Source of the DNA: Prorocentrum cordatum
Lineage: Eukaryota > Sar > Dinophyceae > Prorocentrales > Prorocentraceae
Length of the DNA stretch: 34,494 nt
Assembly (NCBI GenBank): GCA_963575745.1
Contig: CAUYUJ010009392.1
Location: 1-34,494 of the forward strand
Direction: 5' to 3'
Shown here: positions 1 to 9,327 of the stretch, piece by piece
How the letters are laid out: every line of letters begins with the position of its first letter
Position numbering within the stretch: the first letter of the stretch is position 1
The notes under the pieces: model-generated
Told to the model about the DNA's origin: nothing
The model's database searches: none
What the model saw: only the letters and a program-made list of their open reading frames with translations
Position numbers and translations under genes: made by a program

Positions 1-870
1 TAATGGACAGGGGGACATGCCAGGAGGACGCGCCTCGAAACGTCCCAAGGGATGCGCCAAGCGACGTGCCATGGGACGTGCCATGGGGTCGCACCGCGGG
101 ACGTGCCAAGGGGACGCGCTACGGAACGTGCCAATGGATGTGCCACGGGATGTGCCAGGGGACGCGCGACGCGACGTGCCAGGGGGACTCGCCAAAGGAC
201 GCCCCACGGAACGTGCCAAGGAACGTGCCAAGTTGCAATGCTGAGTGTATCGATCTTGATGTACCGTGCCGAAATCTGTGCTGTGCTGCGCCGTGCTGAA
301 TTGCGATGTGCCATGGCGCGATTGTGCTCTATAGCCTCGTGGATCGAGTCCTCATTTGCATCCGAGTCCTGACCGACTGATCTGGATCTTAAGCTCGAGC
401 TGCCTGAACACATATTGGCTGCCCCAGAGCTAATGGACAGGGGGACATGCCAGGAGGACGCGCCGCGAAACGTCCCAACGGATGCGCCAGGCGACGTGCC
501 AGGGGACATGCCATGAGGTCGCACCGCGGGACGCGCCCCGGGGACGCGCTACGGAACGTGCCAGTGGATGTGCCACGGAAGTGCCAGGGGACGCGCCACG
601 CGACGTGCCAGGGGGACTCGCCAAAGGACGCCCCACGGAACGTGCCAAGGAACGTGCCAAGTTGCAATGCTGAGTGCATCGACCTTGATGTACCGTGCCG
701 AAATCAGTGCTGTGCTGCGCCGTGCTGAATTGCGATGTGCCATGGCGCGACTGTGCTCTATAGCCTCGTGGATCGAGTCCTCCTTTGCATCCGAGTCCTG
801 ACCGAACTGATCTGGATCTTAAGCTCGAGCTGCCTGAACACATAGTAGCTGCCCCAGAGCTAATGGACAG
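1..870 (+). repeat. Type II element interior: two 430-bp higher-order repeat units
   Basis: The motif TAATGGACAG occurs at 1, 431 and 861, giving a 430-bp period. Each unit has two halves. The first is a degenerate array of a 10-12 bp word (GGGACGTGCCA and variants). The second is a unique-looking 200-bp half running from about GCAATGCTGAGTG to CCCCAGAGC. The short overlapping reading frames on both strands are by-products of this repeat and show no conserved protein. The array begins outside the window. The same unit with a 421-bp period recurs inside the element at 4078-5608. Confidence 0.9.
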
Positions 871-1026
871 CTAATGGACAAGCGTTTCGCTCGAGACATC
901 CTCAAAAATAATTTCGCCGGCCCTACTCCGTGCGTGCCCGCTCGCAAAATAATTTCGCCGGCCCAAGTCGCAGGGGGGCCGGGGGGTTAACCAACTAAAA
1001 GAGAACCCTGGGCCCACGCCCTTTCC
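871..1026 (+). repeat. Right-end module of the CCCGGAAAGGG family interrupting the 430-bp array
   Basis: After TAATGGACAG at 861 the array stops and the sequence changes to AAGCGTTTCGCTCGAGACATCC, two AATAATTTCGCCGGCCC copies, then AAAAGAGAACCCTGGGC and CCCTTTCC. It then resumes inside the 430-bp unit at GACCGAACTGATCTGG. The module lacks the final GGGAAAAA, so the junction has lost a few bases. It is either a truncated insertion or a recombination junction. Confidence 0.75.
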
Positions 1027-1215
1027 GACCGAACTGATCTGGATCTGAAGCTCGAGCTTCCTGAACACATAGTAGCTGCCCCAGAGCTAATTGACAGGGG
1101 GACATGCCAGGAGGACGCGCCGCGAAACGTCCCCAGGGACGCGCCAGGCGACGTGCCAAGGGACGTGCCATGGGTCGCACCGTAGGCCGTGCCAAGGGGA
1201 CGCGCTACGGGACAT
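1027..1215 (+). repeat. Partial third copy of the 430-bp unit
   Basis: The sequence from GACCGAACTGATCTGG through CCCCAGAGCTAATTGACAG and into the GGGACGTGCCA array matches the end and beginning of the preceding units. It passes into GAGACATCC-type repeats near 1210. Confidence 0.8.
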
Positions 1216-1798
1216 CCTCAAAATTCCTGCGCGCGGGACGTGGCACGCGCGAGACATCTTCCGAATTCCTGCGAGCGGGACGTGAAAACAAGCATTTCGC
1301 CTGAGACATCCTCTGAATTCTGGCCCCCCACGAGGCCCCCGCTCGAGACATCCCCAAGTTTGCAGAAACCAGCGTTTCGCTCGAGACATCCTCAACAAAT
1401 TATGAAAAACCAGCGTTTCGCTCGAGACATCCGGTCAAAATTCTAAGAAATCCTGACAAAACAAACGAATTAGTCGAGACATCCTCGAAATTCCTGCGCG
1501 CGGGACGCGGCCCGCGCGAGACATCCTTGGAATTCCTGCGAGCGGGACACGAAAACAAGCATTTCGCCTGAGACATCCTCTGAATTCTGGCCCCCCGCTC
1601 GAGACATCTCCAAATTTTGCGAAAACCAGCGTTTCGCTCGAGACATCCTCCACAAACTATGTAAAATAAGCGTTTCGCTCGAGACATCCTGCCAAAGTTC
1701 TAAGAAATCCTGACAAAACAAGCGAATTAGTCGAGACATCCTCGAAATTCCTGCGCGCGGGACGCGGCACGCGCGAGACATCCTCGGAATTCCTGCGC
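1216..1798 (+). repeat. GAGACATCC array (first block)
   Basis: Tandem units of about 35-45 bp share GTTTCGCTCGAGACATCCTC followed by a variable A/T-rich spacer such as AAATTCCTGCGCGCGGGAC. The word GAGACATC recurs every few tens of bases. This is the interior repeat that precedes the right end in every family member here. Confidence 0.85.
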
Positions 1799-2106
1799 GC
1801 GGGGCGCTTTTCCGAGTCGCGGTCGGGGCTCCAGACCCCGTTATTTTTCGAGGATTCTGCGAAAAACGCTCCGCACCCTCTTTTTTACGAGGGAAAGCGG
1901 GGGTCTGCGGACCCCGTTATTTATCGAGGATCCGAGATGGGGGGCGAACTTTCCTCGAGCGGGCACGCACAAAACGCACTTTTTCTAAAAAAATCAGCAC
2001 TTTACCTCGTTATTTATCGCAAATAATTTCGCCGGCGCTTGACCCGTCAGATCCGGGGGTAAACGGCTAAAAGAGAACCCTGGGCCCAAGCCCTTTCCGG
2101 GAAAAA
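1799..2106 (+). repeat. Right-end tail of family, first copy
   Basis: The tail runs from GGGGCGCTTTTCCGAGTCGC through two copies of CCCCGTTATTTNTCGAGGAT to AAAAGAGAACCCTGGGC, CCCTTTCCGGG and AAAAA. It is repeated nearly identically at 2900-3208. Confidence 0.85.
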
Positions 2107-3208
2107 CAAGCGTTTCGCTCGAGACATCCGGTCAAAATTCTAAGAAATCCTGACAAAACAAACGAATTAGTCGAGACATCCTCAAAATTCCTGCGCGCGG
2201 GACGCGGCCCGCGCGAGACATCCTTGGAATTCCCGCGAGCGGGACACGAAAACAAGCATTTCGCCTGAGACATCCTCTGAATTCTGGCCCCCCGCTCGAG
2301 ACATCTCCAAATTTTGCGGAAACCAGCGTTTCGCTCGAGACATCCTCCACAAACTATGTAAAATAAGCGTTTCGCTCGAGACATCCTGCCAAAGTTCTAA
2401 GAAATCCTGACAAAACAAGCAAATTAGTCGAGACATCCTCGAAATTCCTGCGCGCGGGACGCGGCACGCGCGAGACATCCTCGGAATTCCTGCGCGCAAA
2501 TTATGAAAAACAAGCGTTTCGCTCGAGACATCCGGTCAAAATTCTAAGAAATCCTGACAAAACAAACGAATTAGTCGAGACATCCTCGAAATTCCTGCGC
2601 GCGGGACGCGGCCCGCGCGAGACATCCTTGGAATTCCCGCGAGCGGGACACGAAAACAAGCATTTCGCCTGAGACATCCTCTGAATTCTGGCCCCCCGCT
2701 CGAGACATCTCCAAATTTTGCGGAAACCAGCGTTTCGCTCGAGACATCCTCCACAAACTATGTAAAATAAGCGTTTCGCTCGAGACATCCTGCCAAAGTT
2801 CTAAGAAATCCTGACAAAACAAGCGAATTAGTCGAGACATCCTCGAAATTCCTGCGCGCGGGACGCGGCACGCGCGAGACATCCTCGGAATTCCTGCGCG
2901 CGGGGCGCTTTTCCGAGTCGCGGTCGGGGCTCCAGACCCCGTTATTTTTCGAGGATTCTGCGAAAAACGCTCCGCACCCTCTTTTTTACGAGGGAAAGCG
3001 GGGGTCTGCGGACCCCGTTATTTATCGAGGATCCGAGATGGGGGGCGAACTTTCCTCGAGCGGGCACGCACAAAACGCACTTTTTCAAAAAAAATCAGCA
3101 CTTTACCTCGTTATTTATCGCAAATAATTTCGCCGGCGCTTGACCCGTCAGATCCGGGGGTAAACGGCTAAAAGAGAACCCTGGGCCCAAGCCCTTTCCG
3201 GGAAAAAA
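2107..3208 (+). repeat. Duplicated GAGACATCC blocks and second right-end tail
   Basis: The sequence after the right end at 2106 restarts inside a GAGACATCC block. The marker CCGGTCAAAATTCTAAG occurs at about 1431, 2129 and 2533. The stretch 2495-3208 repeats 1395-2106 almost base for base, including the complete tail, with an offset of about 1.1 kb. The block 2107-2497 is a third partial copy. This looks like tandem duplication within an old composite element. Confidence 0.85.
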
Positions 3209-4077
3209 AACACCGGAGAAGAGACCGCCTGACACCGTGGCGCTCTCCCGCCGCTCTGGGCGCGAGGGCGCGCGCAGGACTGAGCAGCGAGGCGGTCGAG
3301 CATCGAGCCATCCGGCGGAGTCGCTGAGGAAAGGCGTCGAGTGCGGCTTCGCTGCTCAACCCGGCCAAACTGCTGTGGCCACACTGAAGGCAGGGAAGCC
3401 ACTGGCAAGAGTCTGTGACAGCAAGCGAGCAGACTAGACTGTGCACCCACATGAGGAGACAGTGCATAACAAGCGCGATTCTCACCGAACGTGAGCAGAC
3501 GCATGTCGGAGCTGACGACACTAATTACGTCTGTCTGTGGGACCCACGACATTGGAAGGTCGGCCGTCATGCTGCTTAGAGTGTTGTTGACCTTGCTTGA
3601 ACCCAGATCGCCCGATGGCGTGCACGAAGGGGGAGCCAACACGGGCGCAGTATAAGAGAGCCGCTCCAGATTCGCACGTCTGATCTGCCAACGCACACTC
3701 TGCACGTTGGAGCGCGGTGGAACGCTCGGTACAGTAGGGGCCCGACCACAAGAAACCTTCCACAAGAAACCCAACCCTGCGACCCCAGGACCTCCATGGA
3801 TTTTTGGCGTGGGAGCGTCACGCTGTCCGTCGCAAAACCATCGAAGCCCACGAAGCCCAGGGCCCCCTGCAGGCGAGCAGGGTGTTTCTTGGCATGGGCC
3901 CCCACTGTAGCTGTCCCCTGAGATGTTCGCACATTTCCAGGGTGGCGCCCCCCTCTCACCCTGGCAGCGGAGCGCGTGCAAAAGTCACCTCTCTCTACGC
4001 TTCGCTTCCGGGCGCTCGTTTCGGACCCGAGACGGCTTCAAAGAAAGCCCCAGAGCACCCCCACGGAGACCTGCAGT
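3209..4077. other. Inter-element spacer with no recognised gene
   Basis: This is about 870 bases of non-repetitive GC-rich sequence between two family members. A minus-strand open frame of 277 codons spans it (3148-3981), but its last residues are translated from the adjacent element end and I see no conserved motif. I therefore do not call it a gene. Short minus-strand exons cannot be excluded. Confidence 0.5.
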
Positions 4078-4166
4078 AACATGATCGACCCACGAACCCG
4101 GAAAGGAATACAGAAATGTAATGCATTGCAACATTTCAAAGACACCTGATTGGGCGACGGGCACAT

Positions 4167-5045
4167 GCAATGCTGAATGTATCGATGATAATGTACTGTG
4201 CCGAGGGCTGTGCTGTGCTACGCCGTGCTGAACTGCGATGTGCCATGCCGCGATTGTGCTCTATATAGCGTTGTGGATCGAGTCCTCCCTGGCATCCGAG
4301 TCCTCACCGAACTGATCTGGAGCGTAAGCTCGAGCTGCCTGAGCAGATGGTAGCTGCCCCAGAACTAATCGACAGAGGGAACATGCCAGGAGGACGCGCC
4401 GCGGAACGTCCCAAGGGACGCGCCAGGCGACGTGCCAGGGGACGTGCCATGGGCACGCACCGCGGGACGTGCCAAGGGGACGCGCTACGGAACGTGCCAA
4501 TGGACGTGCCGAGGGACGTGCCAGGGGACGCGCCGCGCGACGTGCCAGGTGACTCGCCACGGAACGCGCCAAGGAACGTGCCAAGGTGCATAGTTGAGTG
4601 TATCGATCTTGATGTACCGTGCCGACGGCTGTGCTGTGCTACGCCGTGCTGAACTGCGATGTGCCATGCCGCGATTGTGCTCTATATAGCGTTGTGGATC
4701 GAGTCCTCCCTGGCATCCGAGTCCTCACCGAACTGATCTGGAGCGTAAGTTCGAGCTGCCTGAGCAGATGGTAGCTGCCCCAGAACTAATCGACAGAGGG
4801 AACATGCCAAGAGGACGCGCCGCGGAACGTCCCAAGGGACGCGCCAGGCGACGTGCCAGGGGACGTGCCATGGGCACGCACCGCGGGACGTGCCAAGGGG
4901 ACGCGCTACGGAACGTGCCAATGGACGTGCACCGCGCGACGTGCCAGGGGGACTCGCCACGGGACGCTCCGCGGAACGTGCCAGGCAACATGCCAGGCTG
5001 CAATGCTAAGGGTATCGATATTGATGTACCGTGCCGAGGGCTGTG
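4167..5045 (+). repeat. Two 421-bp higher-order units (GGGACGTGCCA type)
   Basis: GTTGTGGATCGAGTCCTCCC occurs at 4270 and 4691, and CTAATCGACAGAGGGAACAT occurs 421 bp apart. The unit is homologous to the 430-bp unit at the window start, with different small indels. Confidence 0.88.
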
Positions 5046-5345
5046 CTGTGCCTGGGCGACCTGGACACGTGAAAACACGCGTTTCGCTCAAGACGTTGTC
5101 AGCACATCCTCATGCTAGACATCCGCCTGGGCAACCTGGACACGTGCAAACAAGCGTCTCGCTCGAGACATCCTCAACAAATGCTCATGCTAGACATCCG
5201 CCTGGGCGACCTGGACACGTGAAAACAAGCCTCTGGTTCGAGACATCCTCAACAAAACCTCATGTTAGACATCTGTCTGGGCCACCTGGAGGCGTGAAAC
5301 CAAGCGTCTCGCTCGAGACATCCTCAAGACCTGGGCACGTGAAAA
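5046..5345 (+). repeat. 75-bp tandem array (CTAGACATCCGCCTGGGCGA)
   Basis: The copies start 75 bp apart. Each joins an AGACATCCGCCTGGGCGACC segment to ACAAGCGTCTCGCTCGAGAC. The same array, with more copies, lies in the other type II element at 15760-16500. Confidence 0.88.
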
Positions 5346-5608
5346 CAAGCATTTTACTTCAGAGATTCTCTGAATTCTGGTCCCCAGGAGAAGACAATCT
5401 ATCACACAAAACAAGCGTTTCGCTCGAGACATCCTCAACAAATTCTGAAAAACTAGCGTTTCGCTCGAGACATCCTCAATTTCTAATTCGCCGGCCCTAC
5501 GCGACCTCGTTATTTATCGCAAAAGAAATTCGCCGGCCCTACAGCCGTCAAAACCGGGGGGAAACCAACTAAAAGAGAACCCTGGGCTCAGGCCCTTTCT
5601 GGGAAAAA

Positions 5609-5741
5609 ACGGGTTCCCGCCGTTTCCGGGAAAAATCAGAAGTGGTCAAACAGAATCAAACTTAGTCCGAAGAACATGAAAATCGTCACCTGACATTTTT
5701 TCCGCTTTTGAATATTCCTCCTGTAGAGGGACATGCCCGAC
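5609..5741. other. Element-flanking spacer with a second degenerate right end
   Basis: CGTTTCCGGGAAAAA at about 5621-5635 imitates the right terminus just upstream. This suggests a decayed second end or slippage at the insertion junction. The rest is AT-richer than average and has no gene that I can see. Confidence 0.4.
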
Positions 5742-6000
5742 TCAAACCTTGTCGCAAACCTTCTGGGCGCAATTTTGGATCTCGTCGTCGGTGCCGAAGG
5801 TGACGCCGGGCATGACTGTGGCGTTGTTCGGCCTGGCCACGCGGCACGTGTTCCTGACGCAGTCGGTCGCCCAGTCCCGCGTCGCCCCTCCTTCGCCTGG
5901 GCGGCAGATGAGACGAACGATGCTCTCCACACTTTTCCGCACCCGAGCGACGCCTCAAATCGCGCGATCGCCTCGTCGAAGCCAGTATCATCATCACGAT
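5742..6000 (-). CDS. Possible terminal exon(s) of an unknown protein
   Basis: The minus-strand reading ends in a stop at 5742. It gives a Cys-containing stretch with CRPGEGGATRDWATDC followed by CVRNTCRVARPNNATVMPG and a final CAQKVCDKV. This is compositionally like real coding sequence and carries four regularly spaced cysteines near the end. An adjacent frame upstream reads DDDTGFDEAIARFEASLG, so a single frameshift or a small intron near 5930 would join them. Upstream again, the CAT/CTC microsatellite would encode an Asp/Glu-rich run on this strand. I do not recognise the family. The reading could also be chance, since the locus is GC-rich. Confidence 0.35.
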
Positions 6001-6430
6001 GACCCTCATCTTCATCCTAATCCTCATGATCCCCATGATCCTCATGACCCTCATGATCCTCATGGTCCTCATGCTCATGCTCAACCTCAGCAGCATCACC
6101 AGCACCATCATACTACCATGCTATCATACTACCACACTGCCACACGATCATCATCATCATCATCATCACCACCACCGCCACCATCATCACACCATCAGTC
6201 ATCATTCATCGCCATTACTATCAGCATCAGCAGCATCATCATCACCATTACCATCACAATCACCATCATCCTCATCCTCATCCTTACGCTTACCCTCATC
6301 CTCGTCCTCGTCCTCATTCTCATTATCATCCTCATCGCCATCCCCATCCCCAGTCCCATCCTCATCGCCATCCCCATCGCCATCCTCTTGATTGCCATCA
6401 CCGCTATCACCATTACATTCATCGCCCCCA
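5985..6430. repeat. Compound CAT/CTC microsatellite
   Basis: Nearly pure trinucleotide and hexanucleotide runs (CATCAT, CCTCAT, CCTCGTC) form a strongly pyrimidine-biased top strand. On the minus strand one frame is a long Asp/Glu/Asn-rich polypeptide. The other frames are equally biased, so the open frames follow from composition. Confidence 0.92.
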
Positions 6431-6475
6431 TCCTGTCCAAAGTCCCAGGCCCGCGGAAGTTGCCCCAACCTTCTT

Positions 6476-6650
6476 CCCAGCTCACTCTCCTCCCCTCTCC
6501 CCTCGCACCCCCTCGTCTCCCTTCTGCCCCCCCCCCCCTCGCTCCCCCGTCCTCTCGCACTCCCTCCCCCTCTCCATCACCATCCCTCGCCCCCACCCCC
6601 ATCGCTTCCTCTCCTCGCGCCCCTGCCCCCTCCCGCCGAGGCCAGGGCCA
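6476..6650. repeat. Polypyrimidine tract
   Basis: CT-rich sequence with runs of C up to ten bases and few purines. It directly continues the microsatellite and has no coding signal. Confidence 0.8.
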
Positions 6651-6700
6651 GAGCCCGGGCCGGCACAGGGCGCACCAGGGCTGGGGACGGGGCCGAAATT

Positions 6701-6750
6701 GGGGCCAAGACGTGCCAGAGCCCAGCTGGGCTCTGGCACGTCCCGGCCCC
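6701..6750. repeat. Long near-perfect palindrome
   Basis: Positions 6709-6742 form a perfect 34-bp palindrome with no loop, each half being GACGTGCCAGAGCCCAG or its complement. GGGGCC outside on the left pairs with GGCCCC outside on the right after two mismatches, extending it to 50 bp. The word GACGTGCCA is also the core of the type II array, which may be coincidence or origin. Confidence 0.93.
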
Positions 6751-6855
6751 AAACGAGCTGTTCGTGATTATCTGCTTGCCTTCAATTGAAAGGAGAATTA
6801 ATACTCAAGAGCAGCTTGTTTGGGGAGCCGTTCTCGGGAGCCCTCGGGTTCTGGC

Positions 6856-6920
6856 CCAGGAGGAGGAGGTCGGCAAGGAGGAGGAGGAGGAGAAGGAGGA
6901 GGAGGAGGAGAAGGAGGACC
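6856..6920. repeat. GGA microsatellite
   Basis: Interrupted (GGA)n on the plus strand. It would encode poly-Leu on the minus strand, which explains a false hydrophobic run there. Confidence 0.92.
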
Positions 6921-7037
6921 AGTGTAAACCCAAGAGTCATCAACGATGTTGGAAGTAACCATCCCTCCAAACTCCCTGTTCGCAGGCCCTTACAGCGGTT
7001 TCTTTCCATTGAAGGAACAGCCTCGTTGGAAGACGAC

Positions 7038-7206
7038 CGCTTGAAGACCTTGAAGCCTGCCAAAACATTGTTCTCGGGATTTCCACGCCACGGATCAACC
7101 TGACTGCTGCGTCCTGACGATATGGAACCGTGCCAGAACGTCATTTTTGGAACTTCGACACCGCGAATCAACATAACTGCTGCGCCCGCGTAGTCCTGTA
7201 TCATTC
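7038..7206 (-). pseudogene. Two diverged 73-bp coding-like tandem repeats, unknown protein
   Basis: On the minus strand 7183-7111 reads AAVMLIRGVEVPKMTFW and 7110-7038 reads AAVRLIRGVEIPRTMFW. The copies differ mostly at synonymous or conservative positions, which suggests past selection on protein. The repeat is 73 bp long, so the two are in different frames and cannot be read as one protein without a one-base shift. The left end of an element lies directly beyond 7206. I do not recognise the repeat family. It may be a fragment of a repeat protein or two exons with small introns. Confidence 0.4.
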
Positions 7207-8376
7207 AACATGATGGACCCACGAACCCGGAAAGGGATATAGACATGTGGAGCATGGGCACGTTTTCACGATACCCAACGGGGCAACACCTCACGAAACA
7301 TCCCACGAGACACCTCACGAAACATCCCACGAGACACCTCACGAAACATTCCGCGAGACACCTCACGAAACATTCCACGAGACACCCCGCGAAACATTCC
7401 ACGAGACACCCCACGAAACATTCCACGACGACAGGCAACCACTCAACCAAGGCGGTGTGCTCGTGCTGGGGAGTGGTCGTGCTGGGGGGTGGGCGTGCTG
7501 GGGGGTGGTCGTGCTGCGGTGTGGTCGTGCTGGGGGGGTGGTCGTGCTGGGGTGGGGACGTGCTGGGGCGTGGTGGTGCTGGGGCGTGGTCGTGCTGGGG
7601 CGTGGTCGTGCTGGGGTGTGGTCGTGCTGTGGTGAGGTCGTGCTGGGGTGTGGTCGTGCTGGGGTGTGGTCTTGCTGCGGTGGGGTCCTGCTGGGATGTG
7701 GTCGTGCTGGGGTGTGGTCCTGCTGGGGTGTGGTCGTGCTGGGGTGGGGTCGTGCTTGGGTGGGGTCGGGCTGGGGTGTGGTCGTTCTGGGGTGTGGTCG
7801 TGCTGGGGTGTGGTCGGGCTGGGGTGGGGTCGTGCTGGGTCGGGGTCGTGCTGGGGTGTGGTCGTGCTGAAGTGTGGTCGTGTTGGGGTGTGGTCGTGCT
7901 GGGGCGTGGTCGTGCTGGGGTGGGGTCGTGCTGGAGTGGGGTCGTGCTGGGGTGTGGTCGTGCTGGGGTGGTCCGCACCCTGTGACTTATCGATCGGGTC
8001 GTGCTGGGGTGTGGTCGTGCTGGTGCTGGGGTGTGGTCGTGCTGGGGTGTGGTCGTGCTGGGGTGTGGTCGTGCTGAGGTGTGTTCGTGCTGGGGTGTGG
8101 TCGTGCTGGGGCGTGGTCGTGCTGGGCGTGGTCGTGCTGATGTGTGGTCATGCTGAAGGTGTGGTCGTGCTGAGGTGTCCCGCACCCTGTGATTTATCGA
8201 TCGGGATTTCAAAAACAAGCGTTTCGCTCGAGACATCCTCAAATTTTAATTCGCCGGCCTCCTTCGACCTCGATATTTATCAGGGAAAAAATTCGCCGGC
8301 CTCCTTCAAGTTGGCACCGGGGGACAGGTTTACCTACTAAAAGAGAACCCTGGGCTCATGCCCTTTCCGGGAAAAA
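7207..8376 (+). mobile_element. Type I element, copy 1
   Basis: The copy is complete, with left end AACATGATGGACCCACGAAC then CCGGAAAGGG and right end AAAAGAGAACCCTGGGC then CCCTTTCCGGG and AAAAA. The order inside is a left leader with GAGCATGGGCACGTTTTCAC, a 24-bp array (7282-7437), a 16-bp array (7448-8175), one GTTTCGCTCGAGACATCC unit, ATTCGCCGGCCTCCTTC twice, and the right end. There is no transposase gene and no clear target-site duplication. Confidence 0.85.
7282..8175 (+). repeat. 24-bp array followed by 16-bp array
   Basis: The 24-bp unit is CACGAGACACCTCACGAAAC plus ATTC, in six to seven copies. The 16-bp unit is GGTCGTGCTGGGGTGT with point variants, in about 45 copies. The array is interrupted once near 7975 by GCACCCTGTGACTTATCGAT. 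Confidence 0.93.
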
Positions 8377-8841
8377 CCCTGGGAAGCGAAGCATGGAAAA
8401 ACTGAAGACGGCCCCAGAAGGCCCTTAGTATGTTATCAATCAAGAAGGCCCAAGAACGTCCCTAGGAGAGCCCCAAGAGGGCCACAAAACCCCCCAAAAC
8501 GGCGCGTGACCGCCCCAAGGGGCCTCCAATACGGCCCCGAGAACCCGACCACACGGCCTCGAGGTAGTCCGACCGAACATGTTCGAAAGAAGTCATCAAA
8601 ACCATCGCGCCCAACACGGGCCCAAGGCACCTAACAAGGTCCCTGGATGAAAAGCCCCGTGAGGCCCCTGGTAAAGCCCCACAAATCCCCTGAGAGGCTC
8701 GCAAGAAGCCTCTAAGAGCATGCTAACTCCAAGGCCACGCCAAGCTATAACAACGCGGCGTGTCTGCTCTAACATGGCTCTAACGGCCTTGTTCGAGAGA
8801 GCGCGCCGCGCTGGCATAATGTCTGAGTTTGCCGCAGGCAA
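8377..8841. repeat. Degenerate AAGAGGCCCC minisatellite
   Basis: Loosely periodic 10-12 bp words such as CCAAGAGGGCC, GGCCCC and CCCAAG decay toward 8840. Related sequence lies at 12530-12653, 13860-14110 and 14575-15060. No gene is visible, although the monooxygenase stop codon abuts the right edge. Confidence 0.7.
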
Positions 8842-9327
8842 CTAGATGTGCGAAGCTCCCTTTGTCATTGTCGATGTCATCGCCTGGGCAGGATAATAAG
8901 TGAATGCAGACCAGCACGTTCCGTTCTGCGTCAGCTCCCCGAACGCAGTGAGCTCCGTCCTCGAGGAAGTATCATACTTACATGTGAACGTTAGTTCGTC
9001 CCTTCTAGAAATCGTCTTCAGCAACCTCGGCTCAAGGCTCTGGTGGTTGAAGTCGTACCTCTTTTCGCGGCGGAGCGTTCCACGGTAGCTTCCGTCCACG
9101 CTGCTGGCGACATCAATGTTGAAACTCTTGCCAACAAGATGGCCATGGTACACCACACCCAACACGTTGATACTCGGTACGTCCCAAATGTTCGTGCACC
9201 CTTTTGGAACCACAGTGGCGCTCATAATGATATCTTCCTGGCCAGATGGCAGAGGATCGCGGTGCGAAGGGTGGGTGCCCCCGTTGAGGTCGCAGACTGC
9301 AGCGTCGTGGGTGCAAAGGGTGTCGCT
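8842..9327 (-). CDS. Copper type II monooxygenase, C-terminal domain (DBH/MOXD-like)
   Basis: This is the C-terminal copper domain of an ascorbate-dependent monooxygenase. The family hydroxylates a carbon of small amines or peptides in the secretory pathway. The minus-strand frame opens at the element border and shows, in order, SDTLCTHDAAVCDLN (family TATLRRYDAGI region), SATVVPKGCTNIW, GVVYHGHLVGKSF with the His-x-His copper pair, KRYDFNHQSLEPRLL, RRDELTFTCKYDTSSRTEL and CWSAFTYYPAQAM, ending at a stop at 8842. The Met ligand of the usual EMC motif is Thr here (NGTC). About 160 residues match the domain's usual size. The substrate cannot be inferred. The upstream domain continues at 10925 beyond the element. 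Confidence 0.85.
   Translation of the reverse strand, partial: SDTLCTHDAAVCDLNGGTHPSHRDPLPSGQEDIIMSATVVPKGCTNIWDVPSINVLGVVYHGHLVGKSFNIDVASSVDGSYRGTLRREKRYDFNHQSLEPRLLKTISRRDELTFTCKYDTSSRTELTAFGELTQNGTCWSAFTYYPAQAMTSTMTKGASHI

Larger units (their letters stand above)
4078..5608 (+). mobile_element. Complete type II element of the CCCGGAAAGGG family
   Basis: The left end reads AACATGATCGACCCACGAAC then CCGGAAAGG. The right end reads CTAAAAGAGAACCCTGGGC, then CCCTTTCTGGG and AAAAA, so the inverted ends carry one or two mismatches. The interior holds two 421-bp units of the GGGACGTGCCA type (markers at 4364 and 4785), then four 75-bp units with CTAGACATCCGCCTGGGC (5115, 5190, 5265), then ordinary GAGACATCC units and two ATTCGCCGGCCCTAC boxes. 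There is no transposase frame. The mechanism of spread is unknown. The ends suggest a non-autonomous DNA element. Confidence 0.75.

Noticed and set aside
3148-3981. 277-codon minus-strand ORF
   Set aside because: Its C-terminus is element sequence, no motif is visible, and other frames are equally open in this GC-rich stretch.
5999-6470. Asp/Glu-rich, His-rich and Met-rich open frames
   Set aside because: They are translations of a CAT/CTC microsatellite in different frames. At most a short acidic run could be part of an adjacent exon.
7282-7437. 24-bp regularly spaced repeat resembling a CRISPR array
   Set aside because: Units are contiguous with no unique spacers, and the surrounding DNA is eukaryotic in character.
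9020-9060. GGCTCAAG resembling the end of a dinoflagellate spliced leader
   Set aside because: It is inside the monooxygenase coding sequence and the rest of the leader sequence is absent.
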